Shown here piece by piece: positions 1-8,878 of a stretch of DNA of 64,000 nucleotides. How positions within the stretch are numbered: position 1 is the stretch's first letter; every line of letters begins with the position of its first letter. A program made the translations under genes and the position numbers. The notes beneath the pieces were generated by a model that was given only the letters and a program-made list of their open reading frames with translations, did not search any database and was not told where the DNA came from. The stretch covers positions 1 through 64,000 of the forward strand of contig NZ_FNZN01000013.1 of the NCBI RefSeq assembly GCF_900109345.1, in the 5' to 3' direction. Source of the stretch: Maribacter orientalis (GTDB lineage: Bacteria; Bacteroidota; Bacteroidia; Flavobacteriales; Flavobacteriaceae).

Positions 1-560
1 CCATCATTGTTCGTGAACGTATATGTTCCATCTGGATTTGCTGTGATATCCGATTTGGATATGGTAACACTTGCCCCGGCCTCGTTGACCAAAGTAACGT
101 TACCGTCATTGTTATCCACTATCGAAGTTATCGTCTCTTGGATGGATACCGTGGTACCGTCCTCTTTTTCATAAACCCCTATTTCATTTCCAGTGGTCGA
201 TGTGCCCGTAATATCGGTAATCGTTTCATTGATATCTGAAATTGTGCCATCGGCCTCGGTCAAGGTCGCGATCCTATTACCTGCAACAAGGTTGCTGATC
301 ACCAAGCCATTAGTATCAATAGTTACATCGCTACCATCATTGTTGGTAAATGTATAGGTTCCATCTGGATTCGCTGTGATATCCGATTTGGATATGGTAA
401 CACTTGCCCCGGCCTCATTGACCAAAGTGACATTACCGTCATTGTTATCCACTATCGAAGTAATGGTCTCATTAATCGTTACCAAGTCTCCATTTTCATT
501 TTCATAAACACCAATAGCGTTTCCTGTGGGCGAAACCCCAGATAGCGTAGTTTGGGTTTC
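1..560 (-). repeat. In-gene tandem repeat, 333 bp period
   Basis: The block beginning at 1 (ccatcattgttcgtgaacg) recurs at 334 (ccatcattgttggtaaatg), and the match continues beyond 500 with mostly third-position changes. The unit encodes 111 residues. More units are likely past the left edge. Confidence 0.85.
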
Positions 561-923
561 TATTGGTAGGGTTACACTTGATGTTCCTCCATTTTCCAAT
601 GTTAAGACTAACTCGCCAGTAGCAACATCAAAGGTAAAACCCTGTAATTGCTGACTATCTGTAGATGTCAACTCCCAAGTTGTTCCATCCCAGAAATATA
701 TTGTTCCTGTATCTGTATTTACATATAGATCTCCCAAATCGGCGCCTGCCGGAGTTGCAACACCTGGTGCAGTAACATCTGTTCCTTGTAGAACTTCACA
801 ATTACATTGATCTTCCAATGTTACTGTGGTTTGTGCTATAGAAATGCCTGACAACAGTAAAGCAAATAATACCATCAAGCATTTAATGGATTTACCTAGG
901 GTTGTAGTAGTTTGACTCTTCAT
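1..923 (-). CDS. Secreted 111-residue-repeat protein, 3' end cut by window
   Basis: The open frame starts at the ATG at 921-923 and runs without a stop off the left edge, giving 307 visible residues. It begins with a signal peptide (basic start, then a hydrophobic stretch ending SGISIAQ). A segment of about 100 residues follows that mentions the phrase GDLYVNTDTGTIYFWDGTTW, typical of flavobacterial surface proteins. After that come repeats rich in Asn, Asp, Thr and Gly (NNDGNVTLVNEAG, SKSDITANPDGTYTFTNNDG). The repeat period is 333 bp, or 111 residues. The composition and repeats suggest an exported adhesin or structural protein, probably a T9SS substrate, but the C-terminus that would show a sorting signal lies outside the window. 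The function is not known. It shares strand and character with the next two genes. Confidence 0.85.
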   Translation of the reverse strand, partial: MKSQTTTTLGKSIKCLMVLFALLLSGISIAQTTVTLEDQCNCEVLQGTDVTAPGVATPAGADLGDLYVNTDTGTIYFWDGTTWELTSTDSQQLQGFTFDVATGELVLTLENGGTSSVTLPIETQTTLSGVSPTGNAIGVYENENGDLVTINETITSIVDNNDGNVTLVNEAGASVTISKSDITANPDGTYTFTNNDGSDVTIDTNGLVISNLVAGNRIATLTEADGTISDINETITDITGTSTTGNEIGVYEKEDGTTVSIQETITSIVDNNDGNVTLVNEAGASVTISKSDITANPDGTYTFTNND

Positions 924-1385
924 ACTTTTAATATTCAATTCCACCTTCAAAAATTCGTTGGTCATATAGGTTTTTCTAATTGTGGTTTCCAGATAGTTCC
1001 AGTTATTTTTCAACAACACGGATCACTGGTAAACACAATACACAAATATTGATTATAAGTAGTGCTCCTTAAAATAAATGTTGTGTAGAGAGATATTTAC
1101 ACAGTATACGTAGATAAACATGAGGTTAAGGTTTCTTAAAATGAGAGAGAATTATATTTACGCTTTATCGAACAGACATTGATTTTAATGCACTTGTAAG
1201 AGTCCATTCATAAAAAACATAATTAAAAAAACACTAAAAATAGAGCTAGAAAAAGCATAAATAAAAATTCAAAAAAGGAAGTCTTATTTGCTCATTTTTA
1301 AACCAATTCTGAAAAATTTGTAAGGCTTGTTAATCGTTAAAACACGAAATGTAAATCTATATAATAGAATAAAAAATTAGTAACC
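924..1385. other. Intergenic region, no gene seen
   Basis: This is 462 bases of AT-rich sequence between two minus-strand surface-protein genes. I see no convincing ORF, RNA gene, strong hairpin or full promoter pair. It must hold the promoter of the leftmost gene. Confidence 0.6.
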
Positions 1386-3830
1386 TTACTTATTCTTTAC
1401 ACGATAAGTTATTCTTTTATTGGTAATCACAGTGCCTACCAAGGTTGTCAAAATAACTTCATTTGATACTACTGGAGTACATGATACACCCCCAGAATTA
1501 GACACTATCACTCTAAAAATATAGCCATTTTTATCTACATTTGGCTTAATAGCTCTCAATACTGTTGACTGGGTTCCAGAATATTCAGAACCATCTGTTA
1601 AATTATTGAAACTGACACCACCATTAGTGCTCAACTGCCATTGATAGGTATCTGTGTTATTGGCGGTGACAGAAAAAATACCATCATTTCCCACTATAAC
1701 ACTTTGATCAGTTGGTTGCCCTGTAATATCAACCGTATTAACGTTTATTGTTTGGGTTACATCAGTACTGTTACCACTATCATCTGTAATTCTATATGTT
1801 CTTGTAATTATTTCAGGATTAGTACCACCATCGCTTACATCACTTATAAAAGTTACCGTTGGATTTACTGTACAATTATCAGCCTCATCAGTTACAACCG
1901 TTATATCTGTAGCTGGTATATCACTCGTACAGTAAACTGTAATTGGGCTTGGATTGCTAGCTGTGGGCGCTACATTATCTATAGTAATAGTAGTTACATC
2001 TGTAATGTTTAGTGAAGGGTCACCTGATGTACCCCCATATTCTATTACATAGCCTTGTGGTTGATAGTAACCACCTCCGCCTGCATTTGGTAAATCGTTC
2101 CATGATCCATTCGGATTGATATTAGGATGAGTAATATGTGCATAATCTTCACCACCAGAATCATTAGGTTCTCCGGCATTCCAAAAAGCATAGGTAATCT
2201 CTGTTCCTGCAGCTGCTCCATTCCAAAAAAGGGTACCTGCCTCTGGTCCTGTCACCCATCTCCACTCACCCTCTAAGGCTGTATCAGTTGCTCCGATCCA
2301 ACCAGTACCAATTGCTTGTGTTCCAGAAAAATCTGCCTCGTCTTGTGAGGTCAAAGTTGCTAAGTAACCTTGAAGACCATAATATGTGCTTGCATTGGCA
2401 GCTGCATTGGCAGCCGTCCATGTAATTCCCAAATTCGAAACATATTCATAATAGTGGCCTGTACTAGGCAAATAATTTGGTACACCAACAGTAATGGAAA
2501 ATTGCCTTGTACCGGTAGGCACCCCAGAACTTGAGTATTCTACGGCCAAAACTGCAGTTTCAAATTCTGTATAAGTTGCGGGTCCAGAGAGTGTTATTTT
2601 ACCTTGTGTAGCATCCCATGTAGAAGTAATATTAGGGTGTGTACCAGTAAGCGTCAAAAGATCTTCTCCATTGGCATAACCATTGGAAATTTGTATATAA
2701 ACAGCATTGGCCGTTGTGTCGTCTGAATCGCTAATACTGATAGTCTCTGCGACAGAAATTGAGTCACCAGAGCAAAATATTTGATCTCCCGTCGCTGTTA
2801 AGACTGGAGGTTCATCTCCAACCGGTGCACTTGTACATGTACCATGCAATATAGAAAAGGGTATATTCTGTTTTGCTATTGATGGACCTTGATATTGAAC
2901 TGATAGGTTCGAACCTCCTCCATTTTCAAAAAATAGAATCTCTATATTATGAAAACCAGTTGTTAAGGTGACGGTTCCTTGTCTTTGCCGTGATCCATGG
3001 TTACCATCATTATCCACTATCTCTACTCCATCTATAAATAATTTTGACCCATCATCGGAGGTTGTATAAAAAGTATATGATCCAGCTGTTGTAATATCTA
3101 TTTTACCCGTATACCGAATTGAAAAACTATCTGTATCACCTGGATCTTCTTGGTTTTGTAATGCATTAACATCAAAGCTAGAAAATTGACCTGTATTTAA
3201 TGCTCCTGTGGTTGGTATATTATCTACTGATGCACCAGTCGGTACCAAATCATAAAATTCAAAATCTAATTTACCGGGACATTCAGATAGGGTTCCCTCA
3301 ACCAATACATCGTCTATATAGTAATATTCATTATTTGCCGTATTATAAAACCTTACCCTAATTTCCAGTGTTGAACCGGTTGCAGGCAATGTAATATTAT
3401 AATTAGGTTGAAGAGGGTCTGAAGGATTGGAATCACCTGAAGCATTTTCAAATTCGGTCCATGCAGCTGCACCATCAATTCTATACTCTCCTATGAAATA
3501 GTCCGTTCCTTGTTCAAATTGGCTAGTATCTCCTTGGGTAGCTACATTTAGTCTAAAAGTAACTCCTGTATAATTACTAATATCAATTGTATTTGTACTC
3601 CAAATACCTTGTGTTCCTAAATTTGTTGCCTCAATTCTATTGCCTTGAACCCAAACCTTACCCGTAATTGTGGTTGTCCAGTTTGCAGGAGATGCACCAG
3701 TACCCGCTCCGTTTTCGGTGCCATTAACATACGTAAAATCTTCAGACCAAATAGTTGTTTGGGCGAATGATCCAATACTATAAATAAAAAAAACAATTAG
3801 AATTGCATTACCTATTAAACCATTGCTCAT
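1386..3830 (-). CDS. Secreted PA14 and C-type lectin domain protein
   Basis: This is an 814-residue exported protein. I place the start at the ATG at 3828-3830, because it gives a clean signal peptide (MSNGLIGNAILIVFFIYSIGSFAQ, cleavage about residue 24). The frame extends 15 codons upstream only to a GTG. In order the protein has a beta-sandwich-like N-terminal domain (25-180), a PA14 domain (about 186-327, with FYTTSDDGSKLFIDG), a spacer of cadherin/Ig character, and a C-type lectin fold (about 457-599) with an EPN motif and a WND motif. A HYR-like domain and an Ig-like domain come next. PA14 and C-type lectin domains both bind carbohydrate in known families, so binding of a polysaccharide or glycoprotein at the cell surface is inferred. 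The last 15 residues, TVITNKRITYRVKNK, match the tail of the neighbouring protein. No CHU_C or usual type A sorting domain is visible. Confidence 0.85.
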   Translation of the reverse strand: MSNGLIGNAILIVFFIYSIGSFAQTTIWSEDFTYVNGTENGAGTGASPANWTTTITGKVWVQGNRIEATNLGTQGIWSTNTIDISNYTGVTFRLNVATQGDTSQFEQGTDYFIGEYRIDGAAAWTEFENASGDSNPSDPLQPNYNITLPATGSTLEIRVRFYNTANNEYYYIDDVLVEGTLSECPGKLDFEFYDLVPTGASVDNIPTTGALNTGQFSSFDVNALQNQEDPGDTDSFSIRYTGKIDITTAGSYTFYTTSDDGSKLFIDGVEIVDNDGNHGSRQRQGTVTLTTGFHNIEILFFENGGGSNLSVQYQGPSIAKQNIPFSILHGTCTSAPVGDEPPVLTATGDQIFCSGDSISVAETISISDSDDTTANAVYIQISNGYANGEDLLTLTGTHPNITSTWDATQGKITLSGPATYTEFETAVLAVEYSSSGVPTGTRQFSITVGVPNYLPSTGHYYEYVSNLGITWTAANAAANASTYYGLQGYLATLTSQDEADFSGTQAIGTGWIGATDTALEGEWRWVTGPEAGTLFWNGAAAGTEITYAFWNAGEPNDSGGEDYAHITHPNINPNGSWNDLPNAGGGGYYQPQGYVIEYGGTSGDPSLNITDVTTITIDNVAPTASNPSPITVYCTSDIPATDITVVTDEADNCTVNPTVTFISDVSDGGTNPEIITRTYRITDDSGNSTDVTQTINVNTVDITGQPTDQSVIVGNDGIFSVTANNTDTYQWQLSTNGGVSFNNLTDGSEYSGTQSTVLRAIKPNVDKNGYIFRVIVSNSGGVSCTPVVSNEVILTTLVGTVITNKRITYRVKNK

Positions 3831-4073
3831 CAATGACCTGCCTACATGACTTAAATATCTATCATTCTGATTCACAACTTCTTAAAAAATATTTATTTTA
3901 CAATTATAATGATGAATCATCAAAAATTTGTGATTATCGTTGTATAAGCTAACATTCTTGCGGTCAACAACCTTTTAACTGAATAATCAATAAAATTATA
4001 GCGCATTTTTATTCTTTTCACCAATGGCTTTACGTAAACCTCCATTGTAGTCTAAATTAAACTAGAATTATAG

Positions 4074-7000
4074 CTAATTTGTTTTAACTCTATAGGTAAT
4101 TCGCCTATTTGTAATTACGGTATAAGTAGTTATTACAACTTTTGGTGAAAATTCTGAGGTGGAATTAGCCCTTGTACCGGTTGTAGTCACTAAATCGCCT
4201 AAAGCCGTACCTGGCGGTAAAGGAAAGGTGAATTTGTATTTATTGGTAGTATCAGTATTACCATCATCATCTAAATATGAAGAAGTAGAGCCATCTTGAT
4301 CACTAGCACTACCTTCTACAGCAGTTCCTATATACACCTGCCCTTCACCATAATCTTGTGTTAGGCCTAACTGGTTGTCTCCCACAGATGCAGTACCTTC
4401 ATTAATATCGGTAAAAAACACTTCTACAGTTGTACCGGGTGCTGTCCAACCTGTGACAACCATAGTATTACCTACTATATATACTCCTCCAATAACAGGA
4501 AAATTCTCTAACCCATTAGGACCCGAATCTCCATCTGCCGTGTCATTCAAAGTAACACCATCATTATTCAAATCAATACCCAAAGCATCACCATCTGTTC
4601 CATTTGCATAAATTGAATTCTGACTGATTCTATTTGCCGTACCACCAACAATACTTATACCTGAACCACCATTCAAATAAATTTTATTACCAGTGATCTC
4701 AGAACCATCTCCTGCCAGCTTAATAGCCATTTGTTGTGGACTACCCGTACAATTCCCTCCATCCTGACCTGATGTGGTCAATGAGTTCTCTGAAATGATA
4801 ATATTACCCGTACTTGCTTCACCATCAATTGCAGTAGAAGCTGAAGTTTCTATTAAATTTTGTGAAATTTGAATTCCTGAACCTCCAGTAATCAAAATTG
4901 CGTCATCACAGGCCGCATTACCATTATTAGCGAAGTGATTGTTTTGAATTATATTCGAGGTGCCAGAGTCTATTAATATGGCATAATCACCTGTATTTGC
5001 AATAAAATTACTATCGGCTTCGACTGACCCGCCTAAATTTTCGATACCAATATCCAAAGCATTGGACGTAACGCCTTTAGCATCTACACCAATTAAATTT
5101 TGGAAAATTGAAAGTGACCCATTATCTACCCTAATACCCGCATTGGAGTTCGCATATATTGAAAGGTTACGAATAGCTACATTGTTACCTGCTGTTTTAA
5201 ATACATCACCAGTGTTTTTATATACCTGAATTTCTGGCCTATTGTAGTCTGGTAAAGTAAATACAGAAACCCCTACATTGGCACCACCAGCACCCACAGT
5301 TCCAGAATTTGTATCCCCCGAATATGCAGTCTGGGTAAGACCATCTATTACCGTATTATCATCTGTGATTACTGACATAGTATTGGCATTTGAATATGAA
5401 ATATCAAAGTAACCATTTACAAAATTTGCATCTGCTGTTCTACCGTACGTATCACTTGTAGGTGGTATCATGAAGATCGATATATCCTCACCTGGATTTG
5501 GGTCGAAAAGGCCATTGGCCTCAACATCCAGACCAACTTCATCTAAATTGTTAGAATTTAGAACAAACTGCTCCAAAGAACCTTGGCCATTCTCGTTGGT
5601 ATTTACTATTGTATTAAAATTAAATCCAAAATTAATACCGGTTACACCATTACTAGCTACCGATACTTCAGATATTGACTGTGCATTTGTTAAAATTCCT
5701 AATGCAGCATCTAAATTTGCTGCAGGGTTTGCACCACCAACCTCGGTCGTAACTTCATTAATTGTAGTTGCGTCACCAAAACTTCTGAATGTTTGCACAG
5801 GAAAACAACTACTGCAATTCAATCCACCTCCTCTGTTTGAACTAACAGTTGAATTCACAACTTTTATCAAGTAATCGCCATCCTCCATACCGGCAAATGA
5901 ATATTTACCATTTATATCAGTGTTTTTCCTCTCTCGGAATGTACCGTTGCTATCAAATAACTCTACAATCGCGCCAAATATTCCAACCCCATTAGATGTA
6001 ACTTCATTTCTTCCTACGCCACCTGGATAATTAATATCTTCAAATACAGTACCCGTTATCAAATTAGATGGTACTTTCATTACTACTGCCATATTAATCA
6101 CATAATCTTGGCCAACATTCACTGTCGCAGTAATTTGAGAATCTCCAGGGGAAATAAATGTTGATATATCATAGGTGTCCAAATCTACTCCAAAAACATT
6201 TGTTTGATTATAGTTCGTTGGAGTTGTTGTATTGTCAAAAATGGTTCCGTTATATGCATTATTTCCTGTTTGCCCACCATCACCGGCTAATGTAAAAATT
6301 GTATTGGCTTGGTTGGTAATCGTTAAACTTTCTGGATTTGCGCCACTTGACCCTAATGTATCATCACCTTCCCATGACAGAAATGTTGCCTTTGCACCTG
6401 ACCCTGCAATTGCAAAAAATGCGTCAAGTGTAAATGGAGTACCCGGTGAATTATTCTGGAGACCATCAAAACCTTGGTAAATATTTATATTCACAGCAGG
6501 TAAAGAAGGCTCTTCATAATAAATAATTAGTGACCAACCACCCAGAACAGTTGCAGTGCTACAGAAGTTATTCGAGGTATCAATACTTAAGCCGGAAAAA
6601 TCAAAGTTATTTGTATTAATATTGGGAATACCACTCACTAAACCAGTTACATCACTTACATAACCATAAAAATTTAAATTTGTTCCACTTGCATTAAACG
6701 TTGTTTGATATACCGCATTAGCATTTATTGTTTGACCCTCAAATGTCACTTGCTCATCTGTAACATAACTTGAATGTGCCCAATATAAATAAGCTGCACT
6801 TATTGTACCCGTAGCAGGAATATCTGAAACCAGCTGATTCGTAGAGGTCGCTTGAATGGCACATGGATTTCCACCATTGCTTTGAGTGCGCAAACTACCA
6901 CCCGTAGACACGTAGTCATATTTACCATCAAATTGTTTGATTAATGTTAAAGGTACGTTTGCCAAAATTTGCGAATTGATCGTAGCTGTTCCTGTATCCT

Positions 7001-8543
7001 CAATGTTTACCTGTGCATTTGGGGCATTAACACTAGTAAACTCCACAAAGAAATTCTCGTCTAATTCTGGTATTCCATCGTTTGTTATAGGTACAGAAAT
7101 TGTTCTTTGATTACCTATAGCTCCATTAAAAGTCAATGTACCCGAAGTTGTGGTATAATCACTACCTGATAAAGCAGTTCCATTAGTTGTAGTGTAATTT
7201 ACAGTAAATTGAGTATTTACAAATCCTAATAAAAATACATTTGTACCATGTCTTGCACGTGTAGAGGTTACAGTAAATACTGCCGTACCAGCATCTTCAT
7301 CAACTGAAATATCATCGATAACAAGCCGTGGTCCTTCTTGAGAACATTTAATATCTGCTTGAAAACCAGAGCCATTTACACTACCATCTGAAGTAAATCT
7401 AAACGTTAAACAACCCGTACCACCAGCAGATGCTGCAATAGTGGTCGGTATATTATTATTATCATATTGACCGATTAAGGTCGATCCTGTAGAACTACCA
7501 TCATAGATGTACAAAAAATCGAAACCCGCCTCAATGTCGAAACTTGTAAAATCTACCGTCACATAATCAGTACCGGGTTCTGGGCACAAAGTATGTACTA
7601 TACTCTCATTGTTCCCGTAATTACCTAATCCACCCGAGTCTAAAAATACTTTACCACATTCATTGGTTGTTGCCCCATCTGTAATACTAATGGAATCATT
7701 ATCTGTAATAGTTCCTAAAGCGGTATCTGAAATACTCGTACTACTATTTGAAGAGCTTATCATTACAATTCTAAATGTTTCAGGATTTTCAAGATCTATA
7801 TCATCAAGAATTGGAACCGTAATGGTTTCTGTATCCCCAATAGCACCATTAAAGGTCATTGTTCCGGTAGTGGCACCGTAGTCTGACCCTGAGGATGCTG
7901 TTAAATCTTGTGTCTCATAGTTTACTGTATATGATCCAGCAGTGGCAGTCCCACCTGCTGTAGCAGTAAATGTTGCCGTCCCAGCTCCTTCATTTACAGT
8001 AACATCACCAATACTTATATTAGGACCAAAATTGGCCGTAAATTGTACATTATCAATCTCAATCCTATCACTATTTCCCCATCTGTTGTCTGTTCCTTCA
8101 AATCTAATTTCGGAGGATGTCGAAATTTGATTTGCTGTCAGGTTATATGAAATACTATTATTTGTGTCACTATTTATAGTTGCAATGGTCTGAAATGAAT
8201 TTGAGCCAGTATCATATAACTGTACCCGTAAACTTTCACCCCCTCTAGAAATTGCATAATAATCCAAAGTAAGGGTTACCGATGAGGCTCCATTCAGGTT
8301 TAATGTTCTTCTTATATTTTGACCATCCAAATTTTCAAAAACAAGTCTACCTCCTGAAATACTAATTCTTCCATTACTTGGGTTATTGTCTTCACTATCA
8401 TCCCAAATCGCAGAAAAGTTTTGAGTTCCGTTATTGTTGGAATATGAGGTATTATTGAAATTATCAAAATAGGTCTGTTGTCCATTAATAAAGGATGAAC
8501 AAACGACGATAAACAAAAAACTAAATATGTATTTTAAATTCAT
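4074..8543 (-). CDS. Large secreted Calx-beta/CUB/beta-helix protein
   Basis: The protein has 1489 residues and an ATG start followed by a signal peptide (about 1-21, ending SFINGQ). Domains by eye, in order: an N-terminal beta-sandwich, a Calx-beta domain (about 171-285), a CUB-like domain (about 294-401, with FDFLYIYDGSS), and a second Calx-beta domain (about 404-526). A long region (527-828) follows that resembles the head of DUF11/SdrD-type surface proteins. Next come an SdrD B-like or prealbumin-like domain (about 828-905, with GKYSFAGMEDGDYLIKV), a right-handed parallel beta-helix (about 1064-1314, repeated N-x-I/L/F-x-x-N), and a final beta domain. It ends TVITNRRITYRVKTN, shared with the next gene downstream on the strand. 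Calx-beta domains normally bind calcium. A role as an extracellular adhesin or matrix protein is inferred; no enzyme motif is evident. Confidence 0.85.
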   Translation of the reverse strand: MNLKYIFSFLFIVVCSSFINGQQTYFDNFNNTSYSNNNGTQNFSAIWDDSEDNNPSNGRISISGGRLVFENLDGQNIRRTLNLNGASSVTLTLDYYAISRGGESLRVQLYDTGSNSFQTIATINSDTNNSISYNLTANQISTSSEIRFEGTDNRWGNSDRIEIDNVQFTANFGPNISIGDVTVNEGAGTATFTATAGGTATAGSYTVNYETQDLTASSGSDYGATTGTMTFNGAIGDTETITVPILDDIDLENPETFRIVMISSSNSSTSISDTALGTITDNDSISITDGATTNECGKVFLDSGGLGNYGNNESIVHTLCPEPGTDYVTVDFTSFDIEAGFDFLYIYDGSSTGSTLIGQYDNNNIPTTIAASAGGTGCLTFRFTSDGSVNGSGFQADIKCSQEGPRLVIDDISVDEDAGTAVFTVTSTRARHGTNVFLLGFVNTQFTVNYTTTNGTALSGSDYTTTSGTLTFNGAIGNQRTISVPITNDGIPELDENFFVEFTSVNAPNAQVNIEDTGTATINSQILANVPLTLIKQFDGKYDYVSTGGSLRTQSNGGNPCAIQATSTNQLVSDIPATGTISAAYLYWAHSSYVTDEQVTFEGQTINANAVYQTTFNASGTNLNFYGYVSDVTGLVSGIPNINTNNFDFSGLSIDTSNNFCSTATVLGGWSLIIYYEEPSLPAVNINIYQGFDGLQNNSPGTPFTLDAFFAIAGSGAKATFLSWEGDDTLGSSGANPESLTITNQANTIFTLAGDGGQTGNNAYNGTIFDNTTTPTNYNQTNVFGVDLDTYDISTFISPGDSQITATVNVGQDYVINMAVVMKVPSNLITGTVFEDINYPGGVGRNEVTSNGVGIFGAIVELFDSNGTFRERKNTDINGKYSFAGMEDGDYLIKVVNSTVSSNRGGGLNCSSCFPVQTFRSFGDATTINEVTTEVGGANPAANLDAALGILTNAQSISEVSVASNGVTGINFGFNFNTIVNTNENGQGSLEQFVLNSNNLDEVGLDVEANGLFDPNPGEDISIFMIPPTSDTYGRTADANFVNGYFDISYSNANTMSVITDDNTVIDGLTQTAYSGDTNSGTVGAGGANVGVSVFTLPDYNRPEIQVYKNTGDVFKTAGNNVAIRNLSIYANSNAGIRVDNGSLSIFQNLIGVDAKGVTSNALDIGIENLGGSVEADSNFIANTGDYAILIDSGTSNIIQNNHFANNGNAACDDAILITGGSGIQISQNLIETSASTAIDGEASTGNIIISENSLTTSGQDGGNCTGSPQQMAIKLAGDGSEITGNKIYLNGGSGISIVGGTANRISQNSIYANGTDGDALGIDLNNDGVTLNDTADGDSGPNGLENFPVIGGVYIVGNTMVVTGWTAPGTTVEVFFTDINEGTASVGDNQLGLTQDYGEGQVYIGTAVEGSASDQDGSTSSYLDDDGNTDTTNKYKFTFPLPPGTALGDLVTTTGTRANSTSEFSPKVVITTYTVITNRRITYRVKTN

Positions 8544-8878
8544 AAGTTTTAAACCAAAGATTTTTGCGTTAGATCATAATGATGCAAATAGCATAAATCA
8601 TTAGCTAAAATAATCATAGAGTCGAGTTAGCCCTAAAAATTGTTGTGAAGTAGAGTTATTACTAAGTGAATTCGTATAAAATTGCTGTTTACCGCAAATA
8701 TATTTACAAATAAATAGGCCCTTTACAATGGTGTTTCATCGATAAAGGTCTAAAAAACATAAGGGTTTCAGCGCGTTAAAAATGTAATTTCAAGGTAAAG
8801 AATAAGTGATATAACATCATATAAAACGAAAAAAAGCAACCAATTATATAGTTGCTTTTTTAAATTTCAATTATCAGA
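8544..8878. other. Intergenic region with terminator at one end
   Basis: This 335-base AT-rich stretch lies between the 1489-residue protein gene and the OmpA-family gene. Apart from the hairpin at 8831-8860 I see no gene and no clear promoter pair. The upstream signals of the 1489-residue gene must lie here. Confidence 0.6.
8831..8860 (-). terminator. Terminator of the SprF-like operon
   Basis: AAAAAGCAAC at 8831-8840 pairs with GTTGCTTTTT at 8851-8860 around a 10-base loop, 18 bases past the OmpA-gene stop. The A-run on the plus strand supplies the U-tract on the minus transcript. It could work in both directions. Confidence 0.75.
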
